A stretch of 64,000 nucleotides of DNA from JADCCX01 sp031431475 (GTDB lineage: Bacteria; Pseudomonadota; Alphaproteobacteria; Rhizobiales; Beijerinckiaceae): positions 310,001-374,000 of the forward strand of contig JANPDL010000018.1 in assembly GCA_031431475.1 (NCBI GenBank), read 5' to 3'. The notes below the pieces were generated by a model, which worked only from the letters and a program-made list of their open reading frames with translations, was not told the DNA's origin and did no database searches. Positions 25,221-33,618 of this stretch are shown in pieces; the first letter of the stretch is position 1; each line of letters opens with the position of its first letter. The position numbers and the translations under genes are program-made.

Positions 25221-25250
25221 GTTGACAGCTGTCAACTCTTATCCTAGCAG
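25221..25250 (+). promoter_or_regulatory. Palindrome-containing promoter region of tRNA-Asp
   Basis: GTTGACAGCTGTCAAC (25221-25236) is a perfect 16-bp palindrome that includes a consensus -35 hexamer TTGACA; 17 bp on is a weak -10 TAGCAG (25245-25250). The mature tRNA begins 33 bp later. Confidence 0.4.
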
Positions 25251-25282
25251 AGCGATACCAAAGCGGTGGTAAAAAACCCGAT

Positions 25283-25359
25283 GCGGGAGTAGCTCAGCTG
25301 GTTAGAGCGCCGCCCTGTCACGGCGGAGGTCGCGGGTTCGAGTCCCGTCTCTCGCGCCA
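25283..25359 (+). tRNA. tRNA-Asp (anticodon GTC)
   Basis: A 77-nt cloverleaf begins GCGGGAGTAGCTCAG, has anticodon loop CTGTCAC (anticodon GTC), T-arm with GGTTCGAGTCC and an encoded CCA. The 7-bp acceptor stem pairs with one G-T. GUC is a substrate anticodon for the queuosine genes at the start of the window. Confidence 0.97.
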
Positions 25360-25414
25360 TTTTTCTCAATATGATCTTCCCAGTTGCGAATAGTGGCGCT
25401 AACACTCCGATTCA

Positions 25415-25900
25415 ATGAATCATCGGGCCGCAGCAAGGCCGATCATCATCGGGGACATGGGATTGAAAAGCCTTCTCGAAAAGAAGCTGGCGGAAAGCGG
25501 CATGCGCCTCACGGGCCAGCGCAAGGTGATTGCGCAGGTTCTGGCGCGCGCCACGGATCATCCTGATGCCGAAGAGGTGCATCGCCGCACGCAGGCGGTT
25601 GATCCCGGCATTTCGCTGTCAACGGTGTATCGCACGGTGGCCCGGTTTGAAGCGGCGGGCATCATCGAGAAACATGCGTTCAAGGATGGCAGGGCGCGCT
25701 ATGAAACCGGTGGCCGCCAGCACCACGATCACTTCATCGATGCGCTAAGCGGCAAGGTTCTGGAGTTTCGCTCGCCGGAAATTGAGGCCCTGCAGGCCGA
25801 AATTGCGCGCCGCCACGGCTTCCGCATCGTCGATCACAAGCTGGATATCTATGTGCTGCCGCTGGGCGACGAGGCGGATCAGCCCGTGGCGAAATCGTAA
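25415..25900 (+). CDS. Fur-family metal-responsive repressor (Fur/Mur type)
   Basis: The 161-residue protein has the Fur winged helix (MRLTGQRKVIAQVL, HPDAEEVHRR, ISLSTVYRTVARFEAAGI) and the dimerisation domain with the metal motif QHHDHFID and GKVLEFRSPEIEALQ. It lacks the C-x2-C zinc site of E. coli Fur, as do many alphaproteobacterial Fur/Mur proteins, which sense manganese or iron and repress uptake genes. The regulated metal cannot be decided from sequence. An ATG at 25457 (MGLKSLLEKK) is an equally likely start. Confidence 0.9.
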   Translation: MNHRAAARPIIIGDMGLKSLLEKKLAESGMRLTGQRKVIAQVLARATDHPDAEEVHRRTQAVDPGISLSTVYRTVARFEAAGIIEKHAFKDGRARYETGGRQHHDHFIDALSGKVLEFRSPEIEALQAEIARRHGFRIVDHKLDIYVLPLGDEADQPVAKS

Positions 25901-26009
25901 ATCATCTTCGTGTTTTTCGACCACAATCAGCACGTGATCACGGGATCGCGACTTGCGCTTGCACACCACGCAATGCCAACCAACGTGCCATAGTAGAACT
26001 GGGGCTTGC

Positions 26010-27617
26010 ATGAACGGTGCTGACAGAATCGCGCGGCGGCTGGCGGCAGCGGGTGTCACAAAAGCCTTCGGTATTCCCGGCGGCGAAGTGCTGGCGCTGG
26101 TCGAAGCATTGAATGCAGCGGATATCGAAACAATCCTGACAAAGCACGAGAATGCGGCGGGTTTCATGGCAGAAGGTGTCTGGCACGCCACCGGCGCACC
26201 GGGCGTTTTCTACGCGACGCTAGGGCCGGGTGTCGCCAATGCGGTGAATGTCGTGGCCAATGCCATGCAGGACCGCGTGCCGCTGATTTTCCTGACGGGA
26301 TGCGTCGATGCTGCCGATGCCGAAACCTACACCCATCAGGTTTTCGATCATCAGGCGCTGCTGCGCCCCATCGTGAAAGCCAGTTTTCGTGCGACACCCG
26401 CGACGGCGGATCTGGTGATCGACAAGGCGCTGGCGGTGGCATTGTCCGGGCGCCCCGGTCCAGTGCATGTCGATGTGCCAATCAGTGTCGCCGAAGGGAT
26501 GGCAGCGGATGGGCCGCTGGCCATCTCGCCAAAACCTGCCATGGCGATTGCTGGTGATGGTATTGAGCATCAGGCTGCACGTGCGCTGATCAGCCAAGCG
26601 AAACGTCCGCTCGTCATCGCCGGTGTCGATGCCGTCAACCAGAGTGCTGGCAATGCTCTCGTCTCGTTTTGCGAAAAGCTCAACGCACCGCTGATCACGA
26701 CCTACAAAGCCAAGGGCCTGATGCCGGAGACACATGCTCTGTCACTCGGCGCGGCTGGTCTCTCGCCCAAAGCCGACAAGCTGCTACTGCCACTGATCGA
26801 GCAATCGGATTGTATTGTTCTTGCGGGGTATGATCCGATTGAGATGCGCGTGAACTGGCGCAATCCCTGGCCTGCCGACAAGCCGGTGATCGATATCGTG
26901 GCCGAGGCGCTACCGCATGGCATGCACAGCGTGACGCACCAGTTTGTGGGTGATGTTGCGGCTATTCTGTCGCAGTTGTCGAGTGGAGTGTCCGCCAGCA
27001 TGACTGGTTGGCCTGGTGGCGAACCGGCCAAGGCGCAGACTTTGCTCAAGCAGGCTTTCACGCCTTCGATTGAATGGGGGCCGGGCGTCGTTTTCCAGAC
27101 TCTTCGGAATGCTTTGCCTGCGACCACCGTTGCGACGGCCGACAGCGGAGCGCACCGCATTCTCGTGTCGCAGATGTGGACGAGCCATATGCCAAGGGCG
27201 ATGCTGCAATCCTCCGCGCTTTGCACCATGGGCTGTGCCGTGCCGCTGGCGATGGGCTACAAGCTGGCTGCACCAGATACGCCAGTGATTGCCTTCGTCG
27301 GTGATGCAGGCCTCGAAATGGGTCTTGGCGAGCTTGCGACGCTGCGTGATCTCAAGTTGCCCGTCATCATCTGCGTATTGGTGGATGAGAGCCTTGCGTT
27401 GATCGAATTGAAGCAGCGCGCGACCCAGCGCCCGAATGCGGCGGTCGATTTCGGTGGAACGGATTTTCCGGCAGTGGCGCGCGCCATGGGCGGGCACAGT
27501 GTCTGGATCGAGGACGCCGCGACACTCAGGCGCGAAGCAGAAGCCGCGTTGTCCCGCGACACCTTTACAGTCTTGGCCTGCCGCATCAGCCGACGCGCCT
27601 ACGATGGTACATTCTGA
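26010..27617 (+). CDS. Thiamine diphosphate-dependent enzyme, acetolactate synthase large-subunit-like
   Basis: The 535-residue protein has the three-domain plan of this superfamily: N-terminal PYR domain with the activating Glu in TKHENAAGFMAEG, a central domain, and a C-terminal PP domain with the ThDP/Mg motif start GDAGLEMGLGELATL. The motif's usual closing NN reads VD here (VLVDESLALIELKQ). No regulatory small subunit gene is adjacent, so it is probably not the biosynthetic IlvB; a decarboxylase or oxidase of 2-oxo acids is possible. The ATG at 26010 is chosen because homologues begin close to it; the frame opens at 25953. Confidence 0.82.
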   Translation: MNGADRIARRLAAAGVTKAFGIPGGEVLALVEALNAADIETILTKHENAAGFMAEGVWHATGAPGVFYATLGPGVANAVNVVANAMQDRVPLIFLTGCVDAADAETYTHQVFDHQALLRPIVKASFRATPATADLVIDKALAVALSGRPGPVHVDVPISVAEGMAADGPLAISPKPAMAIAGDGIEHQAARALISQAKRPLVIAGVDAVNQSAGNALVSFCEKLNAPLITTYKAKGLMPETHALSLGAAGLSPKADKLLLPLIEQSDCIVLAGYDPIEMRVNWRNPWPADKPVIDIVAEALPHGMHSVTHQFVGDVAAILSQLSSGVSASMTGWPGGEPAKAQTLLKQAFTPSIEWGPGVVFQTLRNALPATTVATADSGAHRILVSQMWTSHMPRAMLQSSALCTMGCAVPLAMGYKLAAPDTPVIAFVGDAGLEMGLGELATLRDLKLPVIICVLVDESLALIELKQRATQRPNAAVDFGGTDFPAVARAMGGHSVWIEDAATLRREAEAALSRDTFTVLACRISRRAYDGTF

Positions 27618-27695
27618 CGCCATCGTCACGCGCTCGTGATGCACGGTGAGAGAGAGTGAAATGTCTTTGTTACGGTCGCGTGGCATCGTCCCATC

Positions 27696-29075
27696 ATGAA
27701 TAGGGACGGAAGTATGCTCGGGACGGAAAATACAGCGACGAAAACGTTCCACTCTCTCTGGAACGATCTTGTCGGGGCTTTTTTGCGCCATGACCGCGCA
27801 ACACCTGTTCTGCTCGGACAATTGATCGACCAGCATCCGGATGAGCCGCTGGGTCCACTCCTCAAGGGCTACATGTTGCTTATGCTGGCGCGACGCGAGC
27901 TTCGACCTGGTGCCGAGGATGCCTTGGCCGAGGGCACCCGTCGTCTTGCTGTCAAACCTGACGCCCGCGCATTTCACTATTCTGCGGGCCTTGATGCCTG
28001 GCTGAAAGGCAACCCTCGCGGTGCCATCCGCGCGATGGAACATATTATCGGCGACAATCCGATGGATGCAATGGCGATCAAGATCAGCCATGCGATTCGG
28101 TTCACACTGGGTGATTCTGACGGTATGCGCCGCTCGCTCGCCCGTGTTGTGTCGGTCTACACCGACAGCATTCCGCACGCTGGCTGCATCAAGGGCTGCT
28201 ACGCTTTCGCCCTTGAAGAAACCGGCGAGTATGCCGAGGCCGAAAAGATGGGCCGCAAGGCCGTGGAACTGGAACCCGCCGACGCCTGGGGCCGCCACGC
28301 CGTTGCCCATGTCTATGAAATGACGGGCCGCGCGGAAGAGGGGCTTGCGTGGCTTTCCGACCAGAGCCAGTGGGCGCATTGCAACAATTTCGCCTATCAC
28401 ATGCACTGGCATGTCGGGTTGTTTCAGCTCGAGCTTGGCCGCGTCAGTGATGCGCTTAAGCTCTATGACAGCGCGATTCGCAAGCAGAAGACAGACGATT
28501 ACCGCGATATCGCCAACGCGTCCTCATTGCTCCGGCGCATCGAACTGGAAGGACTTTCCGTCGGGAACCGCTGGGACGAACTGGCCGATATCGCCGAACG
28601 TCGCATCGATGATCGCCAGCTCGCCTTCGCTGACCTGCATTATCTGATCGCACTGCTGGGCGCAGGGCGCTTCAGCAGCGCCGAGTCGCTGGTGCGCGGC
28701 ATGCTGGAATCCAGCGACATGGGCCATAACGGGCAATTGTCCGCCGAGATCGGAGCGCCGTTGGCCGCTGGCCTCGTGGCTTTCCAGGCCGGGCGCATGG
28801 CCGAAGCCGTAAACTTCCTCGCGCCGCTTCAGCCAAGAATCCAGCTCGTCGGTGGCAGCCATGCTCAGCGCGATGTGTTCCAGCAGATTTACCTTGAAGC
28901 GCTCGTGCGTTCCGGCGCGCCATCGACTGTGACCGTTCTCAAAGATCGCCAGACCAATCGCAGCGGCTCCAATCGATTCGCCGAGAGGCGTCTTGGCGCT
29001 GTTCTGGATGCAACGGCCAAGGGGCAATTCGCGCTTCAGGCTCTCGCACTGACACCCGCGCTTCAGGTGCACTGA
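27696..29075 (+). CDS. TPR protein of the TTC38-like family
   Basis: The 459-residue, all-helical protein has the features of tetratricopeptide repeat protein 38-like proteins: LKGNPRGAIRAMEHIIGDNP, AEAEKMGRKAVELEP, the conserved HAVAHVYEMTGRAEEGLAWL and HMHWHVGLFQLELGRVSDAL. No signal peptide or catalytic motif is seen. Bacterial members have no established function. A second ATG at 27714 is possible. It sits alone between the ThDP enzyme and the nuo operon. Confidence 0.82.
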   Translation: MNRDGSMLGTENTATKTFHSLWNDLVGAFLRHDRATPVLLGQLIDQHPDEPLGPLLKGYMLLMLARRELRPGAEDALAEGTRRLAVKPDARAFHYSAGLDAWLKGNPRGAIRAMEHIIGDNPMDAMAIKISHAIRFTLGDSDGMRRSLARVVSVYTDSIPHAGCIKGCYAFALEETGEYAEAEKMGRKAVELEPADAWGRHAVAHVYEMTGRAEEGLAWLSDQSQWAHCNNFAYHMHWHVGLFQLELGRVSDALKLYDSAIRKQKTDDYRDIANASSLLRRIELEGLSVGNRWDELADIAERRIDDRQLAFADLHYLIALLGAGRFSSAESLVRGMLESSDMGHNGQLSAEIGAPLAAGLVAFQAGRMAEAVNFLAPLQPRIQLVGGSHAQRDVFQQIYLEALVRSGAPSTVTVLKDRQTNRSGSNRFAERRLGAVLDATAKGQFALQALALTPALQVH

Positions 29076-29105
29076 GACGCGACCGTATTTCCTTTGCTGC
29101 GACGC

Positions 29106-29138
29106 AGCGGAGGCTTGCGCCGCTATCCCGCCTCCGCT
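29106..29138. repeat. Inverted repeat in the leader before nuoA
   Basis: AGCGGAGGC (29106-29114) pairs with GCCTCCGCT (29130-29138), a 9-bp stem with a 15-nt loop. CGCTATCCCG occurs twice here (29121 and 29135). It lies 30 bp after the TPR gene and 60 bp before nuoA; no T-run follows. Confidence 0.4.
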
Positions 29139-29197
29139 ATCCCGAATGGCATGAATTGACGCCTTTGGCTTCGGTGAACGAAGCCCGCGCGGGGGAC

Positions 29198-29572
29198 ATG
29201 TCGATGTCGGAAATGCTGCTCAACGATTACCTGCCGCTGGTGATTTTCATCGGCCTGTCGCTGGTCATCGGTCTGGCGCTGCTGGTTGCACCTTTCATCG
29301 TGGCCTATCAGAACCCCGATCCCGAGAAGCTTTCGGCCTATGAATGCGGCTTCAACCCCTTCGACGATGCGCGCATGAAGTTTGATGTGCGGTTCTATCT
29401 CGTCGCCATCCTGTTCATCATTTTCGATCTGGAAGTGGCATTCCTGTTTCCCTGGGCGGTAGCGTTCAAGGATATCGGCTGGTTTGGCTTCACCTCGATG
29501 ATGATCTTCCTTGGCGTGCTTACCGTCGGATTCATATACGAATGGCGCAAGGGCGCCCTGGAGTGGGATTGA
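29198..29572 (+). CDS. nuoA: NADH-quinone oxidoreductase subunit A
   Basis: NuoA is a small membrane subunit of complex I near the quinone site. The 124-residue product has three membrane helices and the family loop YECGFNPFDDARMKFDVRFY, then ILFIIFDLEVAFLFPWA. Starts at 29198 or 29204 fit homologue length; GGGGG at 29191 is better spaced for 29204, and the frame reaches back to 29156. It begins the long nuo operon. Confidence 0.95.
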   Translation: MSMSEMLLNDYLPLVIFIGLSLVIGLALLVAPFIVAYQNPDPEKLSAYECGFNPFDDARMKFDVRFYLVAILFIIFDLEVAFLFPWAVAFKDIGWFGFTSMMIFLGVLTVGFIYEWRKGALEWD

Positions 29573-29575
29573 ACC

Positions 29576-30157
29576 ATGTCCACTGCGATTAATCGCGGCA
29601 ACGCACTTGCCGCACCGGCCCCCAAGGGCCTGCTCGGCCCCGATGGGAAGCCAATCGGCTCGGCTGATCCGTATTTCGTCGATATCAACAACGAACTCGC
29701 CGACAAGGGCTTCATCGTCACCGCGACGGATGACCTGATCAACTGGGCGCGCACCGGTTCACTGATGTGGATGACGTTCGGTCTGGCCTGCTGCGCGGTC
29801 GAGATGATGCAGCTCTCCATGCCGCGCTACGATGTGGAGCGGTTCGGCTTCGCGCCCCGCGCCTCTCCGCGCCAGTCAGATGTGATGATCGTGGCGGGAA
29901 CTCTGACCAACAAGATGGCTCCCGCTCTCCGCAAGGTCTACGACCAGATGCCCGAGCCGCGCTATGTGATCTCCATGGGCTCCTGCGCCAATGGCGGCGG
30001 GTATTATCACTACAGCTACTCCGTCGTGCGCGGCTGCGACAGGATCGTGCCGGTCGACATCTACGTGCCGGGCTGCCCGCCGACGGCGGAAGCATTGCTC
30101 TACGGCGTGCTGCTGCTGCAGAAGAAGATCCGGCGGACGGGGACGATCGAGAGATGA
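29576..30157 (+). CDS. nuoB: NADH-quinone oxidoreductase subunit B
   Basis: NuoB holds the terminal N2 iron-sulfur cluster that passes electrons to quinone. Ligand motifs are present in the 193 residues: GLACCAVEMM (tandem cysteines), SMGSCANGG and VPGCPPTAEAL. An N-terminal extension of about 30 residues is typical of alphaproteobacteria. The stop overlaps nuoC (ATGA). Confidence 0.97.
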   Translation: MSTAINRGNALAAPAPKGLLGPDGKPIGSADPYFVDINNELADKGFIVTATDDLINWARTGSLMWMTFGLACCAVEMMQLSMPRYDVERFGFAPRASPRQSDVMIVAGTLTNKMAPALRKVYDQMPEPRYVISMGSCANGGGYYHYSYSVVRGCDRIVPVDIYVPGCPPTAEALLYGVLLLQKKIRRTGTIER

Positions 30158-30753
30158 GCGACGCCCTTAACACTCTCGGCGACCATTTCGCAGCCGCAAT
30201 CCCCGGCGTGACCGGTTTCGCCATCACCTTTGGCGAACTCACGCTGCATGCCGAAGCCGCCACCATCGTCGAGACAATCACCGCTCTTCGCGATGATCCC
30301 AAAGGCCGGTTCATCAACTTCATCGATCTCGCCGGAGCCGATTATCCCGCGCGCGAGAAGCGCTTTGATGTGATCTACCACATGCTGTCACCGCATCTGA
30401 ACCAGCGGATTCGTGTTAAAGTTCAGGCGGATGAGCAGACGCTCGTGCCGTCGATCACCACGCCATTCCCCGGCGCGGTGTGGTTCGAGCGCGAAGCATA
30501 CGACATGTACGGTATTCTGTTCTCGGGGCATCCGGATTTGCGGCGCATCCTCACGGATTATGGCTTTGACGGCTACCCGTTGCGCAAGGACTTCCCGCTG
30601 ACGGGATTTGTGGAAGTTCGCTATGATGACGAGGAAAAGCGGGTGGTTTATGAGCCTGTGAAACTCAATCAGGAATTTCGGAATTTCGACTTCCTGAGCC
30701 CTTGGGAGGGAACCGAGTACGTTCTTCCCGGCGATGAAAAGGCGAAAGTCTGA
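30154..30753 (+). CDS. nuoC: NADH-quinone oxidoreductase subunit C
   Basis: NuoC is a 199-residue peripheral-arm subunit. It has the 30-kDa signature EREAYDMYGILFSGHPDLRRI followed by YGFDGYPLRKDFPLTG. The start at 30154 overlaps the nuoB stop by 4 bp; the much longer open frame upstream is an out-of-frame reading of nuoB. It is separate from nuoD here, not fused as in some gammaproteobacteria. Confidence 0.97.
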   Translation: MSDALNTLGDHFAAAIPGVTGFAITFGELTLHAEAATIVETITALRDDPKGRFINFIDLAGADYPAREKRFDVIYHMLSPHLNQRIRVKVQADEQTLVPSITTPFPGAVWFEREAYDMYGILFSGHPDLRRILTDYGFDGYPLRKDFPLTGFVEVRYDDEEKRVVYEPVKLNQEFRNFDFLSPWEGTEYVLPGDEKAKV

Positions 30754-31946
30754 TGACTGAGCAGCCAAACCAAAGATCGTTTCAAATCAATTTCGGCCCT
30801 CAACATCCAGCCGCCCATGGCGTCTTGAGGTTGGTTCTGGAGTTGGACGGCGAAATCGTTGACCGTGTTGATCCGCATATCGGCCTGCTGCATCGCGGCA
30901 CCGAGAAACTGATCGAGGCCAAGACGTTCAATCAGGCTTTGCCCTATTTCGACCGGCTCGATTATGTTGCGCCGATGAATCAGGAGCATGCCTATTGCCT
31001 GGCCATCGAGAAATTGCTCGGAATTTCCGTGCCTTATCGCGGCCAGCTCATCCGGGTTCTCAATTCCGAGATTGGGCGCATTCTCTCGCATCTTCTCAAT
31101 GTCACGACGCAGGCCATGGATGTCGGCGCGCTCACGCCGCCGCTCTGGGGCTTCGAGGAGCGCGAGAAACTGATGATCTTCTACGAGCGGGCCTCAGGTT
31201 CGCGCATGCATGCGGCGTATTTCAGGCCCGGCGGCGTGCATCAGGATTTGCCGGTCAAACTGGTGGAGGATATCGCGGCATGGTGCGATCCCTTCCTGCT
31301 TGTCCTCGATGATCTCGACAATCTGCTGACTCCCAACCGCATCTTCAAGCAGCGCAACGTCGATATCGCGCCTGTGACCCTGGATGATGCGTGGAAATGG
31401 GGCATGTCCGGCGTGATGGTGCGCGGCTCGGGCGCGCCGTGGGATCTGCGCAAATCTCAGCCCTATGAATGTTACGCCGAGATGGAATTCGACATTCCGG
31501 TGGGCAAGAACGGCGATTGCTATGACCGTTATCTCGTCCGCATGGAGGAGATGCGCCAGTCCATCCGCATCATGCGCCAGTGCTGCGCCAAACTACTGTC
31601 ACCAGCAGGGCAGGGGCCGGTGTCGTCGAAGGACGGCAAGGTGGTCGCCCCTAAGCGTGGCGAGATGAAGCGCTCGATGGAAGCGCTGATTCACCATTTC
31701 AAGCTCTACACCGAGGGCTACAAGGTGCCGGCGGGTGAGGTTTATGCCTGCGTTGAAGCACCAAAAGGCGAGTTTGGCGTGTATCTGGTGGCGGACGGCA
31801 CCAACAAGCCTTACCGCGCCAAGATTCGTGCACCGGGATTCGCGCATTTGCAGGCCATGGATTTTCTGTGTCGCGGGCATATGCTGGCGGATGTGAGCGC
31901 GATATTGGGGTCGATTGATATCGTGTTCGGGGAAGTTGACCGGTGA
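30753..31946 (+). CDS. nuoD: NADH-quinone oxidoreductase subunit D
   Basis: NuoD forms part of the quinone-binding pocket with NuoB. The 397-residue product has FGPQHPAAHGVLRLVLELDG and HRGTEKLIE, the quinone-site region near the N-terminus, and ends with the conserved DIVFGEVDR. It starts within the nuoC stop (TGATG). Confidence 0.97.
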   Translation: MTEQPNQRSFQINFGPQHPAAHGVLRLVLELDGEIVDRVDPHIGLLHRGTEKLIEAKTFNQALPYFDRLDYVAPMNQEHAYCLAIEKLLGISVPYRGQLIRVLNSEIGRILSHLLNVTTQAMDVGALTPPLWGFEEREKLMIFYERASGSRMHAAYFRPGGVHQDLPVKLVEDIAAWCDPFLLVLDDLDNLLTPNRIFKQRNVDIAPVTLDDAWKWGMSGVMVRGSGAPWDLRKSQPYECYAEMEFDIPVGKNGDCYDRYLVRMEEMRQSIRIMRQCCAKLLSPAGQGPVSSKDGKVVAPKRGEMKRSMEALIHHFKLYTEGYKVPAGEVYACVEAPKGEFGVYLVADGTNKPYRAKIRAPGFAHLQAMDFLCRGHMLADVSAILGSIDIVFGEVDR

Positions 31947-32040
31947 TATCTGCCACATTTTCAGGCAACGCCCACTAACCTTTTCTTGAAAGTTTGGCAC
32001 TACCTACGTGTTGCGTTTGAAAACAAGAAAAGTGCAGGCA

Positions 32041-32367
32041 ATGGTGCGGTCTGGGAAAAGTCTGTCGGGCCTGTTTATTTTGGCTCTTGTTTGCAACCCA
32101 TATGCCGCGAAACCCGCCCATGCGTTTTTCGACGGCCAAACCGGCGTGGCCACTGAACAAATCAAGAATGCCTGTCCTGCGTTTGGTGCGGGGGAGTTCA
32201 AGCTATCTGATAGCAGCGCACCTCCCGGAAATCTGCCTATTATCGATATTTTCGAACATGAATCCGGCGCACGTTGCAGTTGCACCCGGTCGCGCATCGA
32301 CAAAACGCTGCGCTGTGGTCCCACTGGTCCTGCCATGATCGGGCCGAAGGCAGCACGTTCAGGTTGA
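32041..32367 (+). CDS. Small exported four-cysteine protein in the nuo operon (paralogue 1)
   Basis: The 108-residue product has a signal peptide (LSGLFILALVCNPYAAKPAHA) cut before FFDG. The mature part has the pattern ACPAFGAGEF, then C-x-C (RCSCTRS) and a last Cys (LRCGP). The neighbour at 32422 has the same order of cysteines, so the two look like diverged duplicates. It lies between nuoD and nuoE on the same strand. The frame opens at a GTG at 32008, but 32041 places the signal correctly. Function unknown. Confidence 0.6.
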   Translation: MVRSGKSLSGLFILALVCNPYAAKPAHAFFDGQTGVATEQIKNACPAFGAGEFKLSDSSAPPGNLPIIDIFEHESGARCSCTRSRIDKTLRCGPTGPAMIGPKAARSG

Positions 32368-32421
32368 CGAATGCGCTTGCGCTGCTCATAGCGGTACAAG
32401 GCAACTCCGCCTTTTTCCAAG

Positions 32422-32721
32422 ATGATTCACGTGAAAAACCTGATTTGCGCAGCCGCGCTCGCGCTTTTATGCGCTTCGTGCAATTCCACCACATCAAGCA
32501 TCAGCGAGACTCGTGCCGAAGCACCCATCCGCCAGGCTTGTCCGGCATTTCGTTCCGGCACTTTCGCAAGCGCTGCCGCCCGCACCTACGGGGCCGAGCA
32601 GATCACCACCTTCCAGAATAGCTCGAATTTCCAGTGCCGCTGCATCGCAAAATCGGCGGATCAGGCGCCTGTCTGCAATCAGGTCCGGCCCTTTTCTGCC
32701 TCCCTTTTGAAAGAGGGCTGA
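32422..32721 (+). CDS. Small lipoprotein with the same cysteine pattern (paralogue 2)
   Basis: The 99-residue product has a lipobox (LLCASC, Cys about 20). The mature part repeats the neighbour's pattern: ACPAFRSGTF, C-x-C (QCRCIAKS) and a last Cys (PVCNQ). It lies 54 bp after paralogue 1 and about 150 bp before nuoE. A related exported pair inside a complex I operon has no obvious role in the enzyme. Function unknown. Confidence 0.65.
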   Translation: MIHVKNLICAAALALLCASCNSTTSSISETRAEAPIRQACPAFRSGTFASAAARTYGAEQITTFQNSSNFQCRCIAKSADQAPVCNQVRPFSASLLKEG

Positions 32722-32869
32722 GGCACTGCGCACAGGTGGCAGAAGCGTTTGGGAGACAATTTCCGCGAAACGTCATCTTTCCCCCTGCCTGCGGTTCCAT
32801 AGACACTTGTGCACTGCGGTAATGGTGCTAAACCACGCCAAAGACTCTGCATAATCGCGGGAAGTACGT

Positions 32870-33607
32870 ATGTCCGTCCGTCGACTGGCGCCTGAATCGG
32901 TGCAGCCAAAATCCTTCATTTTTTCGAAGGAAAACGCTGCCTGGGCCAAGACTATCATTTCCAGTTTTCCGGCGGGCCGACAGGCTTCCGCCGTGATTCC
33001 GCTGCTGTGGCGCGCGCAGGAGCAGCACGAATACTGGTTGCCCAAAGCGGCGATCGAGCAGGTCGGCGTCATGCTCGACATGCCGACGATCCGCGTACTG
33101 GAAATCGCCACGTTCTACACGATGTTCAATTTGGCCCCGGTGGGAAAACGTTTCGTGCAGGTCTGCGGCACGACACCCTGCCGCTTGCGCGACGCGGAAA
33201 AGATCATCGATATCTGCAAATCCGAAATCGGCGAAGAACGCCATGTCTCAGCCGATGGCGCGTTTGCCTGGCTCGAGGTCGAGTGCCTGGGTGCGTGCTG
33301 CAATGCGCCGATGGTGCAGATCAACAACGATTTCTACGAAGATCTGGACGAGAAGAACTTCACGAAACTGCTCAAGGACATGCGCGCGGGCAAGCCGGTC
33401 AAGATAGGCTCGCAGATCGGGCGTATTTCGTCGGAGCCTTTGAAGGGACAGAAGACGCTGAAAGACAAGGCGCTGTATGACGGTTCCGCCGTCGGCGACT
33501 GGAAGAAGGCTTTCGACGAGCGCGTGAAAAAGCTGGCGTCGGCTAAGAAAGCTGCTGCTTTTGAGGCTGAAAAAGCCGCCAAGGCTACTGCCAGCGTCAA
33601 GGCGTGA
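32870..33607 (+). CDS. nuoE: NADH-quinone oxidoreductase subunit E
   Basis: NuoE carries the N1a [2Fe-2S] cluster beside the NADH-oxidising subunit. Thioredoxin-like ligand motifs are present: VCGTTPCRLRD and CLGACCNAP. At 245 residues it is longer than E. coli NuoE (about 166); after residue 185 there is a lysine/alanine-rich, probably helical tail (AKKAAAFEAEKAAKATAS). Such tails are seen in other alphaproteobacteria; their role is unclear. Confidence 0.95.
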   Translation: MSVRRLAPESVQPKSFIFSKENAAWAKTIISSFPAGRQASAVIPLLWRAQEQHEYWLPKAAIEQVGVMLDMPTIRVLEIATFYTMFNLAPVGKRFVQVCGTTPCRLRDAEKIIDICKSEIGEERHVSADGAFAWLEVECLGACCNAPMVQINNDFYEDLDEKNFTKLLKDMRAGKPVKIGSQIGRISSEPLKGQKTLKDKALYDGSAVGDWKKAFDERVKKLASAKKAAAFEAEKAAKATASVKA

Positions 33608-33618
33608 TAGGATGAACA

